Source: Algihabitans sp965233705 (GTDB lineage Bacteria; Pseudomonadota; Alphaproteobacteria; Kiloniellales; DSM-21159). Taken from it: DNA of 64,000 bases. Below, one piece after another: positions 1 through 11,422 of this stretch (the first letter of the stretch is position 1; each line of letters starts with the position of its first letter). The DNA is taken from assembly GCA_965233705.1 (NCBI GenBank), contig CBDDTF010000003.1, positions 1,488,001 through 1,552,000 on the forward strand, written 5' to 3'. Made by a program: the position numbers and the translations under genes. The notes under the pieces are model-generated. The model searched no databases, was not told the origin of the DNA, and saw only the letters and a program-made list of their open reading frames with translations.

Positions 1-486
1 GTAGGCGTTGGAGGGCAGTGCCACCTTCAGCCCCGGGATGTGGGTGAACAGCGGGTAGAGGCACTGGCTGTGCTGCGAGGCGGCGCGGAAGCCGGCGCCG
101 TACATGGTGCGGATGACCAGCGGGGTGACCGCCTTGCCGCCGAACATGTAGCGGAACTTGGCGGCCTGGTTGAAGATCTGGTCGAAGCACACGCCCATGA
201 AGTCGACGAACATCAGCTCGGCCACGGGCCGCAGGCCGGTGGCGGCGGCGCCGGCCGCGCAGCCGACAAAGGCGGATTCCGAGATCGGCGTGTCGAGGAT
301 GCGCTCGCGCCCGAAGATCGGCTCCAGCCCCTTGGTCACCCCCAGCGGCCCGCCCCAGGCGTCGTCCTCGCCGGCCGCGCCCATGCCGCCGGCCACGTCC
401 TCGCCCATCAGGACGACCCGCGCGTCGCGCTCCATCTCCTGGCGGAGCGCTTCGTTGATGGCCTGACGATAGGATTTCTTGCTCAT
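1..486 (-). CDS. 2-oxoacid (acetoin/pyruvate-type) dehydrogenase E1 beta subunit, partial
   Basis: Start codon and first 162 residues are visible; the gene runs off the left edge, so the C-terminus is missing. The protein begins with the transketolase-like pyrimidine-binding fold typical of E1 beta. It has an early MGEDVAGG segment, a TPISESAFVG segment, and a central region ending in SQHSQCLYPLFTHIPGLKV, which matches the acetoin/pyruvate dehydrogenase beta family. It lies 13 bases downstream of the E1 alpha gene on the same strand, so the two form one transcription unit and a heterotetrameric ThDP-dependent E1. The substrate (acetoin, pyruvate or a branched 2-oxoacid) cannot be told from sequence. 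A second E1 alpha/beta pair lies 2 kb away in the opposite orientation. Confidence 0.9.
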   Translation of the reverse strand, partial: MSKKSYRQAINEALRQEMERDARVVLMGEDVAGGMGAAGEDDAWGGPLGVTKGLEPIFGRERILDTPISESAFVGCAAGAAATGLRPVAELMFVDFMGVCFDQIFNQAAKFRYMFGGKAVTPLVIRTMYGAGFRAASQHSQCLYPLFTHIPGLKVALPSNAY

Positions 487-499
487 CGCGCGCCTCCGC

Positions 500-1477
500 T
501 CAGTAGCTCACGTAGACATCGGTCAGCAGGTCGGCCTCGCCCGGCATGGCGCCGGCCTTGGCCTGGGTGACGCACTGACCGATGGCGGACTCGACCTCGC
601 GGTCGATCCGGTCCAGCTCGCCGGCCTCGATCAGCGAGGCCTCGGCGACGCGCTGGCGGAACACCTGCAGCGGATCGGCGTTCTGGCGAAAGCCCTCGAC
701 CTCGCCGCTGGCGCGGTAGGTCATGGCGTCACCCTCGAAGTGGCCGAAGTAGCGGGTCAGCTTGACGTGCAGCAGCGAAGGGCCCTCGCCGGCGCGGGCC
801 CGCGCGATCGCCTCGCCGGCCGCCTCGTAGACCGCGAAGAAGTCGTTGCCGTCGACCTGCTTGGCCGGCAACCCGAAACCGGCCGCGCGGCCGACCTGGC
901 TGCCGCCGACCGACCAGCCGCTGGCGGTGGCCTCGGCATAGCCGTTGTCCTCGATCACGAAGACCGCCGGCAGGTTCCAGACCTTGGCGAGGTTGTAGGA
1001 CTCGAAGGTGGTGCCCTGGTTGGAGCCGCCGTCGCCGACGAAGGCGACCGCCACGCCGCCGGTCTTCAGGGTCTTGGCGGTCAGCGCCGCGCCGCAGATC
1101 AGCGGCGGGCCGCCGCCGACGATGCCGTTGGCCCCCATCATGCCGCGCGACAGGTCGGCGATGTGCATCGAGCCGCCCTTGCCGCCGCACAGCCCGTCCT
1201 TGCGCCCGAAGATCTCGTGCATCATCGCCTGGGCGTCGCAGCCCTTGGCGATGCAGTGGCCGTGCCCCCGGTGGGTCGAGGCGATGCAGTCCTTGTCCTC
1301 CAGGTGCGCGCAGACCCCGACGGCCGAGGCTTCCTCGCCGGCGTAGAGGTGGACGAAACCCGGGATCTCGCCGGCGGAAAACTCGGCGTGCACCGCCTCC
1401 TCGAACTCCCGGATGGTCTTCATCTGACGATAGCAGCGTGACAGGTCGTCACGACTGAGCTGCAACCCGCTTGCCAT
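500..1477 (-). CDS. 2-oxoacid (acetoin/pyruvate-type) dehydrogenase E1 alpha subunit
   Basis: The protein has 325 residues, normal for an E1 alpha. The thiamine diphosphate motif starts with GDG at about residues 148-150 and ends with the N in EDNGY near 178. The family signature HRGHGH lies near 69 and GGKGGSMH near 98-105. The ATG at 1477 is preceded by GGGAGGAG at good spacing; the reading frame continues upstream to 1735 but that part has no family similarity, so the shorter start is chosen. With the E1 beta gene just downstream it would decarboxylate a 2-oxoacid or acetoin and pass the acyl group to a lipoyl E2. No E2 for this pair is visible here, though one may follow beyond the left edge. 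Confidence 0.92.
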   Translation of the reverse strand: MASGLQLSRDDLSRCYRQMKTIREFEEAVHAEFSAGEIPGFVHLYAGEEASAVGVCAHLEDKDCIASTHRGHGHCIAKGCDAQAMMHEIFGRKDGLCGGKGGSMHIADLSRGMMGANGIVGGGPPLICGAALTAKTLKTGGVAVAFVGDGGSNQGTTFESYNLAKVWNLPAVFVIEDNGYAEATASGWSVGGSQVGRAAGFGLPAKQVDGNDFFAVYEAAGEAIARARAGEGPSLLHVKLTRYFGHFEGDAMTYRASGEVEGFRQNADPLQVFRQRVAEASLIEAGELDRIDREVESAIGQCVTQAKAGAMPGEADLLTDVYVSY

Positions 1478-1931
1478 GGGCTCCGCTCCTCCCGTGCTGG
1501 CGTTTCTTCTTGGGCCACGGCTACGCCGAGCGCCCTTCCGGATTATGGCGAATAGCATGATACAACGCTGACGGTGGGGCAATTGGGAAAGCGCCGTCGG
1601 TCGGCATGTCAGCCCCCCGGCCCGAGCATCGCCCGTCGAACCCCTTGCCTTGCCTGAGATCGTGCCGTCGCCACGTCGACGGCCGGGCGGCACCGAGGCG
1701 CGAGACCGGCGCTCGCGCCGATGCCGGCGCGGCATCCGTCACATCCCGTTACGCGGGAATCCGCGCCGGCGTCCCGAACCGCCGAAGGCGGCGGCGTTGA
1801 TACAAATCATTACGAGACGCGCCGGCTTGCCACAGGCTCGTCGGTGCACGTGCAGTCGGCGGGCCGCACGGCGAAACGAGAGCCGAGCCAGGCGGCGCCC
1901 GCCGGCCGGCTTGCGGCGAAAGAGGCCGAGC
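1478..1931. promoter_or_regulatory. Divergent intergenic region with two TGATACAA-like sites
   Basis: About 450 bases separate the minus-strand E1 alpha gene from the plus-strand acyl-CoA synthetase gene. I see no convincing gene in it. It must hold two divergent promoters. The short motif TGATACAA occurs near 1559-1566 and again, as TTGATACAA, near 1798-1806, each in a locally AT-richer stretch. TTG-N3-CAA is the kind of inverted repeat bound by GntR or LacI-type regulators, so these may be operators. This is inference; no promoter boxes are clear. Confidence 0.35.
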
Positions 1932-3691
<1,760 letters not shown>

Positions 3692-3695
<4 letters not shown>

Positions 3696-4726
3696 GCGAC
3701 AGCCCGCCTTCCGCGACACGCGGCGACGACGATCCCCTGGCGCCGCGCCCGCACCTCAGCCGGGCCCATCTGCTCGCGCTGCTGCACCAGATGCTGCGCA
3801 TCCGCCGCTTCGAGGATCGCTGCGCCGAACTCTACACCTATGAGAAGATCCGCGGCTTCCTCCACCTCTACGACGGCGAGGAGGCGATCGCCGTCGGTGC
3901 GCTGCAGGCCCTGGGGCCGGAGGACTGGGTCGTCGCCACCTACCGCGAGCACGGCCACGCCCTGGCCCGCGGGGTGCCGATGCCCCAGGTGTTGGCCGAG
4001 CTCTACGGCAAGGCCGAGGGCTGCAGTGGCGGGCGCGGCGGCTCCATGCACCTGTTCGACCGCACGCACCGGCTGCTCGGCGGCAACGCCATCGTCGGCG
4101 GCGGCCTGCCGCTGGCGGTCGGCCTGGCCCTGGCCAAGAAGATGCGCGGCGAGCCGGGCTTGGCCGCCTGCTTCTTCGGCGAGGGCGCGGCGGCCGAGGG
4201 CAGCTTTCACGAGAGCCTGAACCTGGCGGCGCTCTGGCGGCTCCCCGTGCTTTTCGTCTGCGAGAACAACCGCTACGCCATGGGCACCGCGCTGCGCTAC
4301 AGCGAGGCCGAGCAGCAGATCGCCAAGAAGGCGGCCAGCTACAACCTGCCGGCCGTGGCCATCGACGGCATGGACGTGGTGGCGGTCGAGGCCGCCGCCC
4401 GCCAGGCCGCCGGCACCATCCGCGACGGCGGCGGGCCGCAGTTCATCGAGGCCGCGACCTACCGCTTCCGCGCCCACTCCATGTTCGACGCGCAGCTCTA
4501 CCGCGACAAGGCGGAGGTGGAGAGCTGGCGAGCCAAGGGGCCGATCAAGCGCTTCCGCGCCTGGCTGGAGGAGACCGGCGTGCTGCATGCCCATGATCTC
4601 GCCGAGATGGAGGCGCGCATCGACGCCGAGCTCGACGCGGCCGTGGCCTTCGCCGAGGCCGGCACCTGGGAGCCGGTCGAGACTCTCACCCGCTTCGTCA
4701 CCAGCGAGAAGGCCGGGCCGGCATGA
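3692..4726 (+). CDS. 2-oxoacid dehydrogenase E1 alpha subunit (second copy)
   Basis: 344 residues, pyruvate/acetoin dehydrogenase E1 alpha family. The thiamine diphosphate site reads GEGAAAEG from about residue 163 and ends at ENN near 191-193, so the usual GDG is GEG here. YREHGHALARG and GGRGGSMHLF are the other family blocks. It starts inside the stop of the synthetase gene and its own stop overlaps the E1 beta start, so translation is probably coupled through the operon. It is a paralogue of the minus-strand E1 alpha at 500-1477 but clearly diverged, which suggests different substrates. It should form an alpha2beta2 E1 with the next product and feed the lipoyl E2. Confidence 0.92.
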
Positions 4727-5709
4727 GCGAGCCGCGCGAGACCACCTACCGCGATTGCCTGCGCGAGGCCCTGCGCCAGGCCCTACTGGCCGACCCGCGC
4801 GTCTTCCTGATGGGCGAGGACGTGGGCCGCTACGGCGGCTGCTACGCCGTTTCCAAGGGGCTGCTGGCGGAATTCGGCGAGGAACGCATCCGCGACACGC
4901 CACTGTCGGAGGCCAGCTTCACCGGTGCCGGCATCGGCGCGGCGATCGGCGGCCTGCGCCCGATCGTCGAGATCATGACGGTCAACTTCAGCTTCCTCGC
5001 GCTCGACCAGATCGTCAACAACGCCGCCACGCTGCTGCACATGTCCGGCGGCGCCTTCAACGTCCCGCTGGTGATCCGCATGGCGACCGGCGCCGGCCGG
5101 CAGCTCGCGGCCCAGCACTCCCACTCCATGGAGGGCTGGTACGCCCACATCCCCGGGCTGAAGGTGGTCACGCCGGCCACCCTGGAGGACGCCCGCGGCA
5201 TGCTCTGGACCGCGCTGGAAGACCCCGACCCGGTGCTGATCTTCGAGCATGTGCTGCTCTACAACCGCAGGGGCCGGCTGGCGCCGGACGCCGGGCCGGT
5301 CGACCTCGACACGGCCGTGGTGCGCCGTGCCGGCGACGACGTCAGCCTGGTGACCTACGGCGGCGGACTGCACAAGACCCTGGAGGCGGCCGAAGACCTG
5401 GCCGAGGCCGGCATCTCGGCGGAGGTGATCGACCTGCGCGTGCTGCGCCCGCTCGACACCGAGACGCTGATCGCCAGCGTCGCCAAGACCCGCCGGGCGG
5501 TGGTGGTGGACGAGGGCTGGCGCGCCGGCGGTCTGTCCGCCGAGGTCTCGGCGCGGATCATGGAGCAGGCCTTCTGGGAGCTGGACGCGCCGGTCGAGCG
5601 GGTCTGCGGGGTCGAGGTGCCGATCCCCTACCCGGCCCATCTGGAGCGCGCCTCCCTGCCGCAGCCGGCGGCGATCGTCGCCGCCGCCAAGCGCACGCTC
5701 GGCCGCTAA
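4723..5709 (+). CDS. 2-oxoacid dehydrogenase E1 beta subunit (second copy)
   Basis: 328 residues, full-length E1 beta. The N-terminal pyrimidine-binding half contains MGEDVGRYGG and DTPLSEASFTG; the C-terminal transketolase half contains the LRPLDTETL block and ends with the PIPYPAHLE region typical of the family. Its start overlaps the stop of E1 alpha by four bases (ATGA). It lies 10 bases before the E2 gene, which has its own GGAGG ribosome site just after this stop. It is the partner of the E1 alpha encoded immediately upstream. Confidence 0.93.
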   Translation: MSEPRETTYRDCLREALRQALLADPRVFLMGEDVGRYGGCYAVSKGLLAEFGEERIRDTPLSEASFTGAGIGAAIGGLRPIVEIMTVNFSFLALDQIVNNAATLLHMSGGAFNVPLVIRMATGAGRQLAAQHSHSMEGWYAHIPGLKVVTPATLEDARGMLWTALEDPDPVLIFEHVLLYNRRGRLAPDAGPVDLDTAVVRRAGDDVSLVTYGGGLHKTLEAAEDLAEAGISAEVIDLRVLRPLDTETLIASVAKTRRAVVVDEGWRAGGLSAEVSARIMEQAFWELDAPVERVCGVEVPIPYPAHLERASLPQPAAIVAAAKRTLGR

Positions 5710-5719
5710 GGAGGCGGCG

Positions 5720-7045
5720 ATGACCACGATCCGCATGCCCTCGCTGGGCGCCGACATGGAAGACGGCACCCTGGCAGAGTGGCTGATCGCGCCGGGCGCG
5801 CGGATCGCGCGCGGCGACGTCGTCGCGGTGGTCGAGACCCAGAAGGGCGCGATCGAGATCGAGAGCTTCGAGAGCGGCCAGGTCGCCCGCCTGGAGGTCG
5901 CCGAGGGCGAGACCGTGCCGGTCGGCGCGGTCATCGCCACCCTCGAGGCGGCGGGCGTGGCGGAGGCAGTGGCGGAGGCCGAGGCGCAGACAGAGGCGCG
6001 GACGAATGGGCCGAAGGGGACGCCGAAGGCGGCGGAGGTGGGACCCCATGCCCAAGCGCCCGCGCCGGCACCGGGCCCCGCCCCGGCCGCGCCGGCGACG
6101 GCAGCCGGCGACCGGGGCCGTGCCTCCCCGGCCGCCCGGCGCCTGGCCGCCCGGCTCGGCGTCGAGCTGGCGCAGGTTGCGGGCAGCGGTCCCGACGGCG
6201 CGGTGGTCAGCCGCGACGTGCGGCGCGCCAGCGAACGCGCCCGCCCGGCCGCGGCGGAGGCCGCCCAAGCCCCGCAAGCCCCCCTGGCCCCGCAAGCCCC
6301 CCTGGCCCCGCAAGCGCCCCCGGCCCCGCAAACGCCCGAGCCATCCGAAGCGCGGGCGCCGCGCAGGACCCGTGGCCTCGACCTCGCCGAGATGCGCAAG
6401 GCCATCGCCGCGGCCATGGCCCGCTCGAAGCGGGAGATCCCGCACTACTACCTCTCGACCAGCGTCGACCTGGCGGCCGCCACGCGTTGGCTGACCGCGA
6501 CCAACGCCGCGCGGCCGCCCGAGGCGCGGCTGCTGATGGCGACGCTCTTCACCAAGGCCACGGCCCTGGCCCTGCGCGATCACCCGCAGTTCAACGGCAC
6601 CTTCGAGGACGGGGCGTTTCGTCCCGGCGCCGGCATCCACGTCGGCACCGCCGTGGCGATCCGCGGCGGCGGCCTGATCGCGCCGGCGATCCACGACTGC
6701 GACCGCCTAAGCCTGGAGGCGCTGATGGGGCGCCTGCGCGACCTGGTGGTGCGGGTGCGCGGCGGCGGCCTGCGCTCGTCCGAGCTGACCGACCCGACGA
6801 TCACCGTCTCCAGCCTCGGCGAGCGCGGCGTGGAGGCGCTGTTCGGCGTGATCTATCCGCCGCAGGTCGCGCTGCTCGGCTTCGGCCGCGTGGCCGAGGG
6901 CGTGCGCGCCGTCGACGGCGCCGTGGCGGTGCGACCGTCCGTGACCCTGACCCTGGCCGGCGACCACCGCGTCACCGACGGCCATCGCGGCGGCCTGTTC
7001 CTTCGCCGCATCGACAGCCTGCTGCAGGAGCCCGACGCCCTATGA
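5720..7045 (+). CDS. Dihydrolipoamide acyltransferase (E2) with one lipoyl domain
   Basis: 441 residues with the classic E2 order. The lipoyl domain spans residues 1-76, with the lipoylated lysine at about residue 42 in ETQKGA (many E2s have ETDKA). An Ala-Pro-rich linker follows, then a peripheral-subunit-binding domain around 130-172 (ASPAARRLAARLGV). A second linker holds four 6-residue APQAPL-type repeats. The catalytic acyltransferase core ends with DHRVTDG, carrying the active-site His and Asp. It receives the acyl group from E1 and passes it to CoA. The ribosome site is AAGGAGGCG. No lipoamide dehydrogenase (E3) gene is in the operon, so a housekeeping E3 must serve. The stop overlaps the start of an acyl carrier protein gene. 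Confidence 0.93.
   Translation: MTTIRMPSLGADMEDGTLAEWLIAPGARIARGDVVAVVETQKGAIEIESFESGQVARLEVAEGETVPVGAVIATLEAAGVAEAVAEAEAQTEARTNGPKGTPKAAEVGPHAQAPAPAPGPAPAAPATAAGDRGRASPAARRLAARLGVELAQVAGSGPDGAVVSRDVRRASERARPAAAEAAQAPQAPLAPQAPLAPQAPPAPQTPEPSEARAPRRTRGLDLAEMRKAIAAAMARSKREIPHYYLSTSVDLAAATRWLTATNAARPPEARLLMATLFTKATALALRDHPQFNGTFEDGAFRPGAGIHVGTAVAIRGGGLIAPAIHDCDRLSLEALMGRLRDLVVRVRGGGLRSSELTDPTITVSSLGERGVEALFGVIYPPQVALLGFGRVAEGVRAVDGAVAVRPSVTLTLAGDHRVTDGHRGGLFLRRIDSLLQEPDAL
6269..6340 (+). repeat. 18-bp tandem repeat, four units, in the E2 linker
   Basis: Four consecutive 18-bp units begin with GCCCCGCAAGC and encode variants of APQAPL. The first two are identical and the last two are diverged. 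They lie in the flexible linker between the subunit-binding and catalytic domains, where length variation is tolerated. Confidence 0.9.
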
Positions 7046-7290
7046 GCCTGAACGAAGAGGAGATCCGCGCCGTCGTCGTCGAGGAGCTGGGCCGCATCGC
7101 GCCCGAGATCGACATCGCCGAGATCGACCCCGACGGCGATCTGCGCGAGGAGATGGACATCGACTCGATGGACCACCTCAACCTGATGATCGCGCTGCAC
7201 AAGCGGCTCGGCATCGAGATTCCCGAAATCGATTATCCCAAGCTCCTGACACTGCGGGCCGCGGTGGCCTATCTTCGCGCCAAGGCGTGA
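7042..7290 (+). CDS. Acyl carrier protein-like phosphopantetheine protein
   Basis: 82 residues, acidic and helical, of normal ACP length. The DSMD motif at about residues 38-41 matches the DSL/DSM site where 4'-phosphopantetheine is attached to serine; it sits in MDIDSMDHLNLM. Its start overlaps the E2 stop (TATGAG), so it is translated as the last gene of the synthetase-E1-E2 operon. It is not next to fatty acid genes. This suggests a dedicated carrier for the acyl group made by the dehydrogenase or the synthetase, a role I infer from context only. Confidence 0.85.
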   Translation: MSLNEEEIRAVVVEELGRIAPEIDIAEIDPDGDLREEMDIDSMDHLNLMIALHKRLGIEIPEIDYPKLLTLRAAVAYLRAKA

Positions 7291-7330
7291 AGCGCACGCG
7301 CGAGAGTCTCGGGAAGAAAGGTCGCAGGCG

Positions 7331-7981
7331 ATGAGCGATACGCCCCCTCTGTCCCCGCCCGGCGAGAACGACTGCCTGGTGGTGGTCGACCTGCAGAACG
7401 ACTTCATGCCGGGCGGCGCCCTGGCGGTGCCCGACGGCGACGCCACCGTGCCGGTGATCAACCGCCTGTGCGCCCGCTTCGCCCACGTGGTGGCGACCCA
7501 GGACTGGCACCCGGCCGGGCACAGCTCCTTCGCCTCCAGCCACGCCGGGCGGGCGCCCTTCGAGACGATCGAGGCGCCCTACGGCCCCCAGACGCTCTGG
7601 CCCGACCACTGCGTCCAGGGCACCTCCGGCGCGGCCTTCCACCCCGACTTCGACCTCGACCGGGCGGAGCTGGTCCTGCGCAAGGGGTTTCGCCGGGCGA
7701 TCGACTCCTACTCCGCCTTCGCCGAGAACGACCGCCGCACCTCCACCGGGCTGGCCGGCTACCTGCGCGAGCGTGGCTTCACGCGGCTGTTCTTCGCCGG
7801 CCTGGCGACCGACTTCTGCGTGCGCTGGTCGGTGGAGGACGCGCGCGCCGCCGGCTTCACCGCGGTGCTGGTCGCCGACGCCTGCCGGGCCATCGACCTG
7901 GACGGCTCGCAGGCGGCGGCGCTCGAGGCGATGCGCGCGGCCGGCGCGGCCGTGGTGCAGTCCGACCGGCTGCTCGGCTGA
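7331..7981 (+). CDS. pncA: Nicotinamidase
   Basis: 216-residue cysteine hydrolase of the isochorismatase fold that deaminates nicotinamide to nicotinate in NAD salvage. The catalytic triad is visible: Asp20 in VDLQNDF, Lys118 in LRKGF and Cys163 in ATDFCV. The metal ligands Asp58, His60 and His64 occur in DWHPAGH. The WPDHCVQGT block is typical of PncA. It lies 40 bases after the ACP gene and four bases before pncB, the enzyme that uses its product, so pncA-pncB is a functional pair. Confidence 0.95.
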   Translation: MSDTPPLSPPGENDCLVVVDLQNDFMPGGALAVPDGDATVPVINRLCARFAHVVATQDWHPAGHSSFASSHAGRAPFETIEAPYGPQTLWPDHCVQGTSGAAFHPDFDLDRAELVLRKGFRRAIDSYSAFAENDRRTSTGLAGYLRERGFTRLFFAGLATDFCVRWSVEDARAAGFTAVLVADACRAIDLDGSQAAALEAMRAAGAAVVQSDRLLG

Positions 7982-7990
7982 GCCGTGGCG

Positions 7991-9361
7991 ATGGCCGAAC
8001 CCGGCGCCGCAATCGACTACGGCCGCTGCCTGCTGCTGACCGACCTCTACCAGCTCAATATGGTCGAGGCCTATCTGGCGGCCGGCCGCACCGACGAGGC
8101 GGTCTTCGAGTTCTTCGTGCGCAAGCTGCCGCCCGAGCGCGGCTTCCTGATGGCCGCCGGTCTGGCGCAAACGCTGCGCTTCCTGACCGAGGCGCGGGTC
8201 AGCGCGGAGGAGCTCGACTGGCTGCGCGCTACCGGTCGCTTCACCGGCCGGCTGCTCGACTTCCTCGCCGGCTTCCGGTTCAGCGGCGACCTCGACGCCC
8301 TGCCCGAGGGCACCGTGTTCTTTCCCGACGAGCCGGTGGCGCGGATCACCGCGCCGTTGCCCCAGGCCCAGCTTGTCGAGACGCGGCTGATCAACTTCCT
8401 GCACTACCAGACGCTGGTCGCGACCAAGGCCGCGCGCATGACCCTGGCCGCGCCCGGCAAGGGGCTGGTCGACTTCGGCCTGCGCCGCGCCCACAGTGGC
8501 GAAGCCGGGCTGCTGGCCGCGCGGGCCTGCTACCTGGCGGGCTTCGCCGGCACCGCCAGCGTACCCGCCGCCCGGGCCTTCGGGGTGCCGCTCTACGGCA
8601 CCATGGCGCATTCCTTCATCCAGGCCTACGACAGCGAGGACGCCGCCTTCCTCGACTTCGCGCGCGCCCGGCCCGACCAGACGGTCTTCCTGCTCGACAC
8701 CTACGACACCGAGCGCGCCGCCGAGAAGCTGGTTGCCCTGGCCCCGCGGCTGCAGGCCGAGGGCATCGCGCTGCGCGGCGTGCGGCTGGACAGCGGCGAC
8801 CTGGGCGCGCACGCCCGCAAGGTGCGCGCCATCCTCGACCGTGCCGGCCTGGAGGAGGTGAAGATCGTCGCCAGCGGCGGCATCGACGAGTACCAGCTCG
8901 CGCGCCTGACCGGCGAGGGCGTGCCGATCGACCTCTACGGCGTCGGCACCAGCCTGGTGACCTCCGACGACCTGCCGGCGCTCGACTGCGCCTACAAGCT
9001 GAAGGCCTACGGCGGCCAGGCGCGGCGCAAGCGCTCTGAGGGCAAGGCCTACTGGCCCGGCCCGACCCAGGTCCACCGCCGCCTCGACGCCGAGGGGCGG
9101 ATCGCCGAGGACCTGCTGACCACGGCCGGGGAGCCCTCGCCGGGCGATGCCTACCGCCCACTGCTGCAGCCGGTGCTGCGCGGCGGCGCGCCCGTCGCTA
9201 AGGCGCCGGACATGGCGGCGCTGCGCGCCCGGGCGACCGCGGAGCTGGGGCGCCTGCCGGCATCGCTCGGCCGGCTCACCGACGCACCGGCCTTCCGGCC
9301 GCGCGTCTCGCCGACGCTGCGCGCCCTGGCCGAGGAGGTCGACCGACGCAGCGCGCAGTAG
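7991..9361 (+). CDS. pncB: Nicotinate phosphoribosyltransferase
   Basis: About 456 residues. It converts nicotinate and PRPP to nicotinate mononucleotide in the Preiss-Handler route. Family blocks are LLTDLYQLNM at the N-terminus, FGTLRRAHSG-like GLRRAHSGEAG, GTMAHSFIQAY, DTYDTERA and IVASGGIDEY. The likely start is the ATG at 7991; an in-frame GTG at 7985 is an equal alternative and neither has a strong ribosome site, so coupling to pncA is likely. The C-terminal about 100 residues are more variable, as in other bacterial members. Confidence 0.93.
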   Translation: MAEPGAAIDYGRCLLLTDLYQLNMVEAYLAAGRTDEAVFEFFVRKLPPERGFLMAAGLAQTLRFLTEARVSAEELDWLRATGRFTGRLLDFLAGFRFSGDLDALPEGTVFFPDEPVARITAPLPQAQLVETRLINFLHYQTLVATKAARMTLAAPGKGLVDFGLRRAHSGEAGLLAARACYLAGFAGTASVPAARAFGVPLYGTMAHSFIQAYDSEDAAFLDFARARPDQTVFLLDTYDTERAAEKLVALAPRLQAEGIALRGVRLDSGDLGAHARKVRAILDRAGLEEVKIVASGGIDEYQLARLTGEGVPIDLYGVGTSLVTSDDLPALDCAYKLKAYGGQARRKRSEGKAYWPGPTQVHRRLDAEGRIAEDLLTTAGEPSPGDAYRPLLQPVLRGGAPVAKAPDMAALRARATAELGRLPASLGRLTDAPAFRPRVSPTLRALAEEVDRRSAQ

Positions 9362-9451
9362 CGCGCGCCTGCGAGCGCGGCCCCAGCCGGCCGTGGCCCC
9401 TGGCGCCGTGCCCCCCCGGCGCCATGCCCATAAGCTCGGGCGCGCCGCGGA

Positions 9452-9715
9452 TCACAGGATCTGCTTGAGGAACTCGCGGGTGCGCGGGTCGCGGGGATTG
9501 GCGAAGAACTCGCTCGGCGGGCCGTGTTCGACGATCACGCCCTTGTCGGTGAAGTAGATGTGCCCGGCCACCTCGCGGGCGAAGCCCATCTCGTGGGTGA
9601 CCAGCAGGCAGGTCATGCCCTCCTCCGCCAGCTCGCGGATGGTGACCAGCACCTCGTTCACCGTCTCCGGGTCGAGCGCCGAGGTCACCTCGTCGAACAG
9701 CATGACGTCGCCGGT
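9452..9715 (-). pseudogene. C-terminal remnant of a polar amino-acid ABC transporter ATPase
   Basis: Only about 88 residues remain, starting TGDVMLFDEVTSALDPE (Walker B and D-loop) and ending FFANPRDPRTREFLKQIL, which is the end of a GlnQ/HisP-type ATPase. The Walker A, Q-loop and signature regions (roughly 155 residues) are missing. Going upstream on the minus strand the frame meets TAG at 9716-9718, exactly where an interspersed hairpin repeat begins. The remaining codons are intact, so the loss looks recent or tied to the repeat. No permease or binding protein for it is nearby. It cannot hydrolyse ATP on its own. Confidence 0.88.
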
Positions 9716-9853
9716 CTAAGCAGGTTGTGATCGTTTGGACCCACGGCGTGGGGCCGCCGATCACAAGAAACCTGCTCCACACCAAAGGGTTGGAGTGATT
9801 CTTCGCGACCGGCGGACGCGCTGACGCGCGTCCAAACGGTCGCAAATCACTCT
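9716..9853. repeat. Interspersed hairpin repeat, copy 1 (two hairpins)
   Basis: Non-coding element made of two imperfect palindromes. Hairpin one (9719-9776) has arms AGCAGGTT..GTGATCG and CGATCAC..AAACCTGCT around a GGACCCACGGCGTGGGG core. Hairpin two (9794-9851) has arms AGTGATT-GCGACC-CGGACGCG and CGCGTCC-GGTCGC-ATCACT. Hairpin one is closely similar, in inverted orientation, to 32049-32110. The element abuts the truncated ABC ATPase on one side and livF on the other. Confidence 0.85.
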
Positions 9854-9889
9854 CGGCGCGACTGCGGCGCCGCGACCGGGCGCTCAGGA

Positions 9890-10647
<758 letters not shown>

Positions 10648-10651
<4 letters not shown>

Positions 10652-11409
10652 ACGTGGGCTCCCCCGAGATAGGCTTCCTGGACCTTGGGATTGCCGCGGA
10701 TGTCGTCCGGCGTGCCCTCGGCGATGATGGTGCCCTGGGCCAGGACGGTGATCCAGTCGGCCAGCGAGAAGACGACATGCATGTCGTGCTCGATGATGAC
10801 CTTCGTCATCCCGCGTTCCTTGATCCGCTTGAGCAGGTCGATGGTGCGGTTGGTGTCGTGCCGCGACATGCCGGCGGTGGGTTCGTCGAGCAGCAGCAGG
10901 CGGGGGTGCTGGATCAGGCACATCGCCAGCTCCAGCCGCCGCTTGTCGCCGCGCGAGAGGTTGCCGGTATGCTCGTCCTTGAGGCGGAGCAGGCCGACGT
11001 CCTCGAGCGTGTGCTCGGCCTCCTCGGTCAGCGCCTTGTCGCCGAACATCGACTTGAAGGGCTTGAAGTTGAAGGCGCCGTCGCGCTTGGCCAGGGCCGC
11101 CACCTCGACGTTCTGGATCAGCGTCAGGTCGAGGAAGATCTCCGGCGTCTGGAACACCCGCGCGACCCCGAGCTGGTTGATCTCGTAGGGCTCCTTGCCG
11201 GTCAGCACCTGGCCGTCGAAGATCACCGAGCCGGTGTCGGGCGCCAGCCGCCCGATGCAGACGTTGAGCAGCGTCGACTTGCCGGCGCCGTTGGGCCCGA
11301 TCACCGCATGGGTCTGGCCCTCCTCGATCTGCAGGTTGATGTTCGACAGGGCCTGAAGGCCGCCGAAGCTCTTGTTCACGTCCGAAACGTTGAGGACGAT
11401 CTCTTCCAT
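10648..11409 (-). CDS. livG: Branched-chain amino acid-type ABC transporter ATPase LivG
   Basis: 253 residues. Walker A is GPNGAGKST, the Q-loop is ARVFQTPEIF and Walker B is LLLLDEPTAGM. The signature reads LSRGDKRRLE instead of the usual LSGG/LSHGE, as in some urea/amide-type LivG relatives. It ends with a short LivG-type tail (NPKVQEAYLGG). It is encoded between the permease LivM and LivF and should form the second nucleotide-binding subunit. Confidence 0.93.
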
Positions 11410-11422
11410 CTCGGCCTTCCCC

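Noticed and set aside
9716..9853. Insertion sequence remnant with transposase
   Set aside because: No coding capacity or transposase motif; only palindromes. It is treated as a non-coding repeat.
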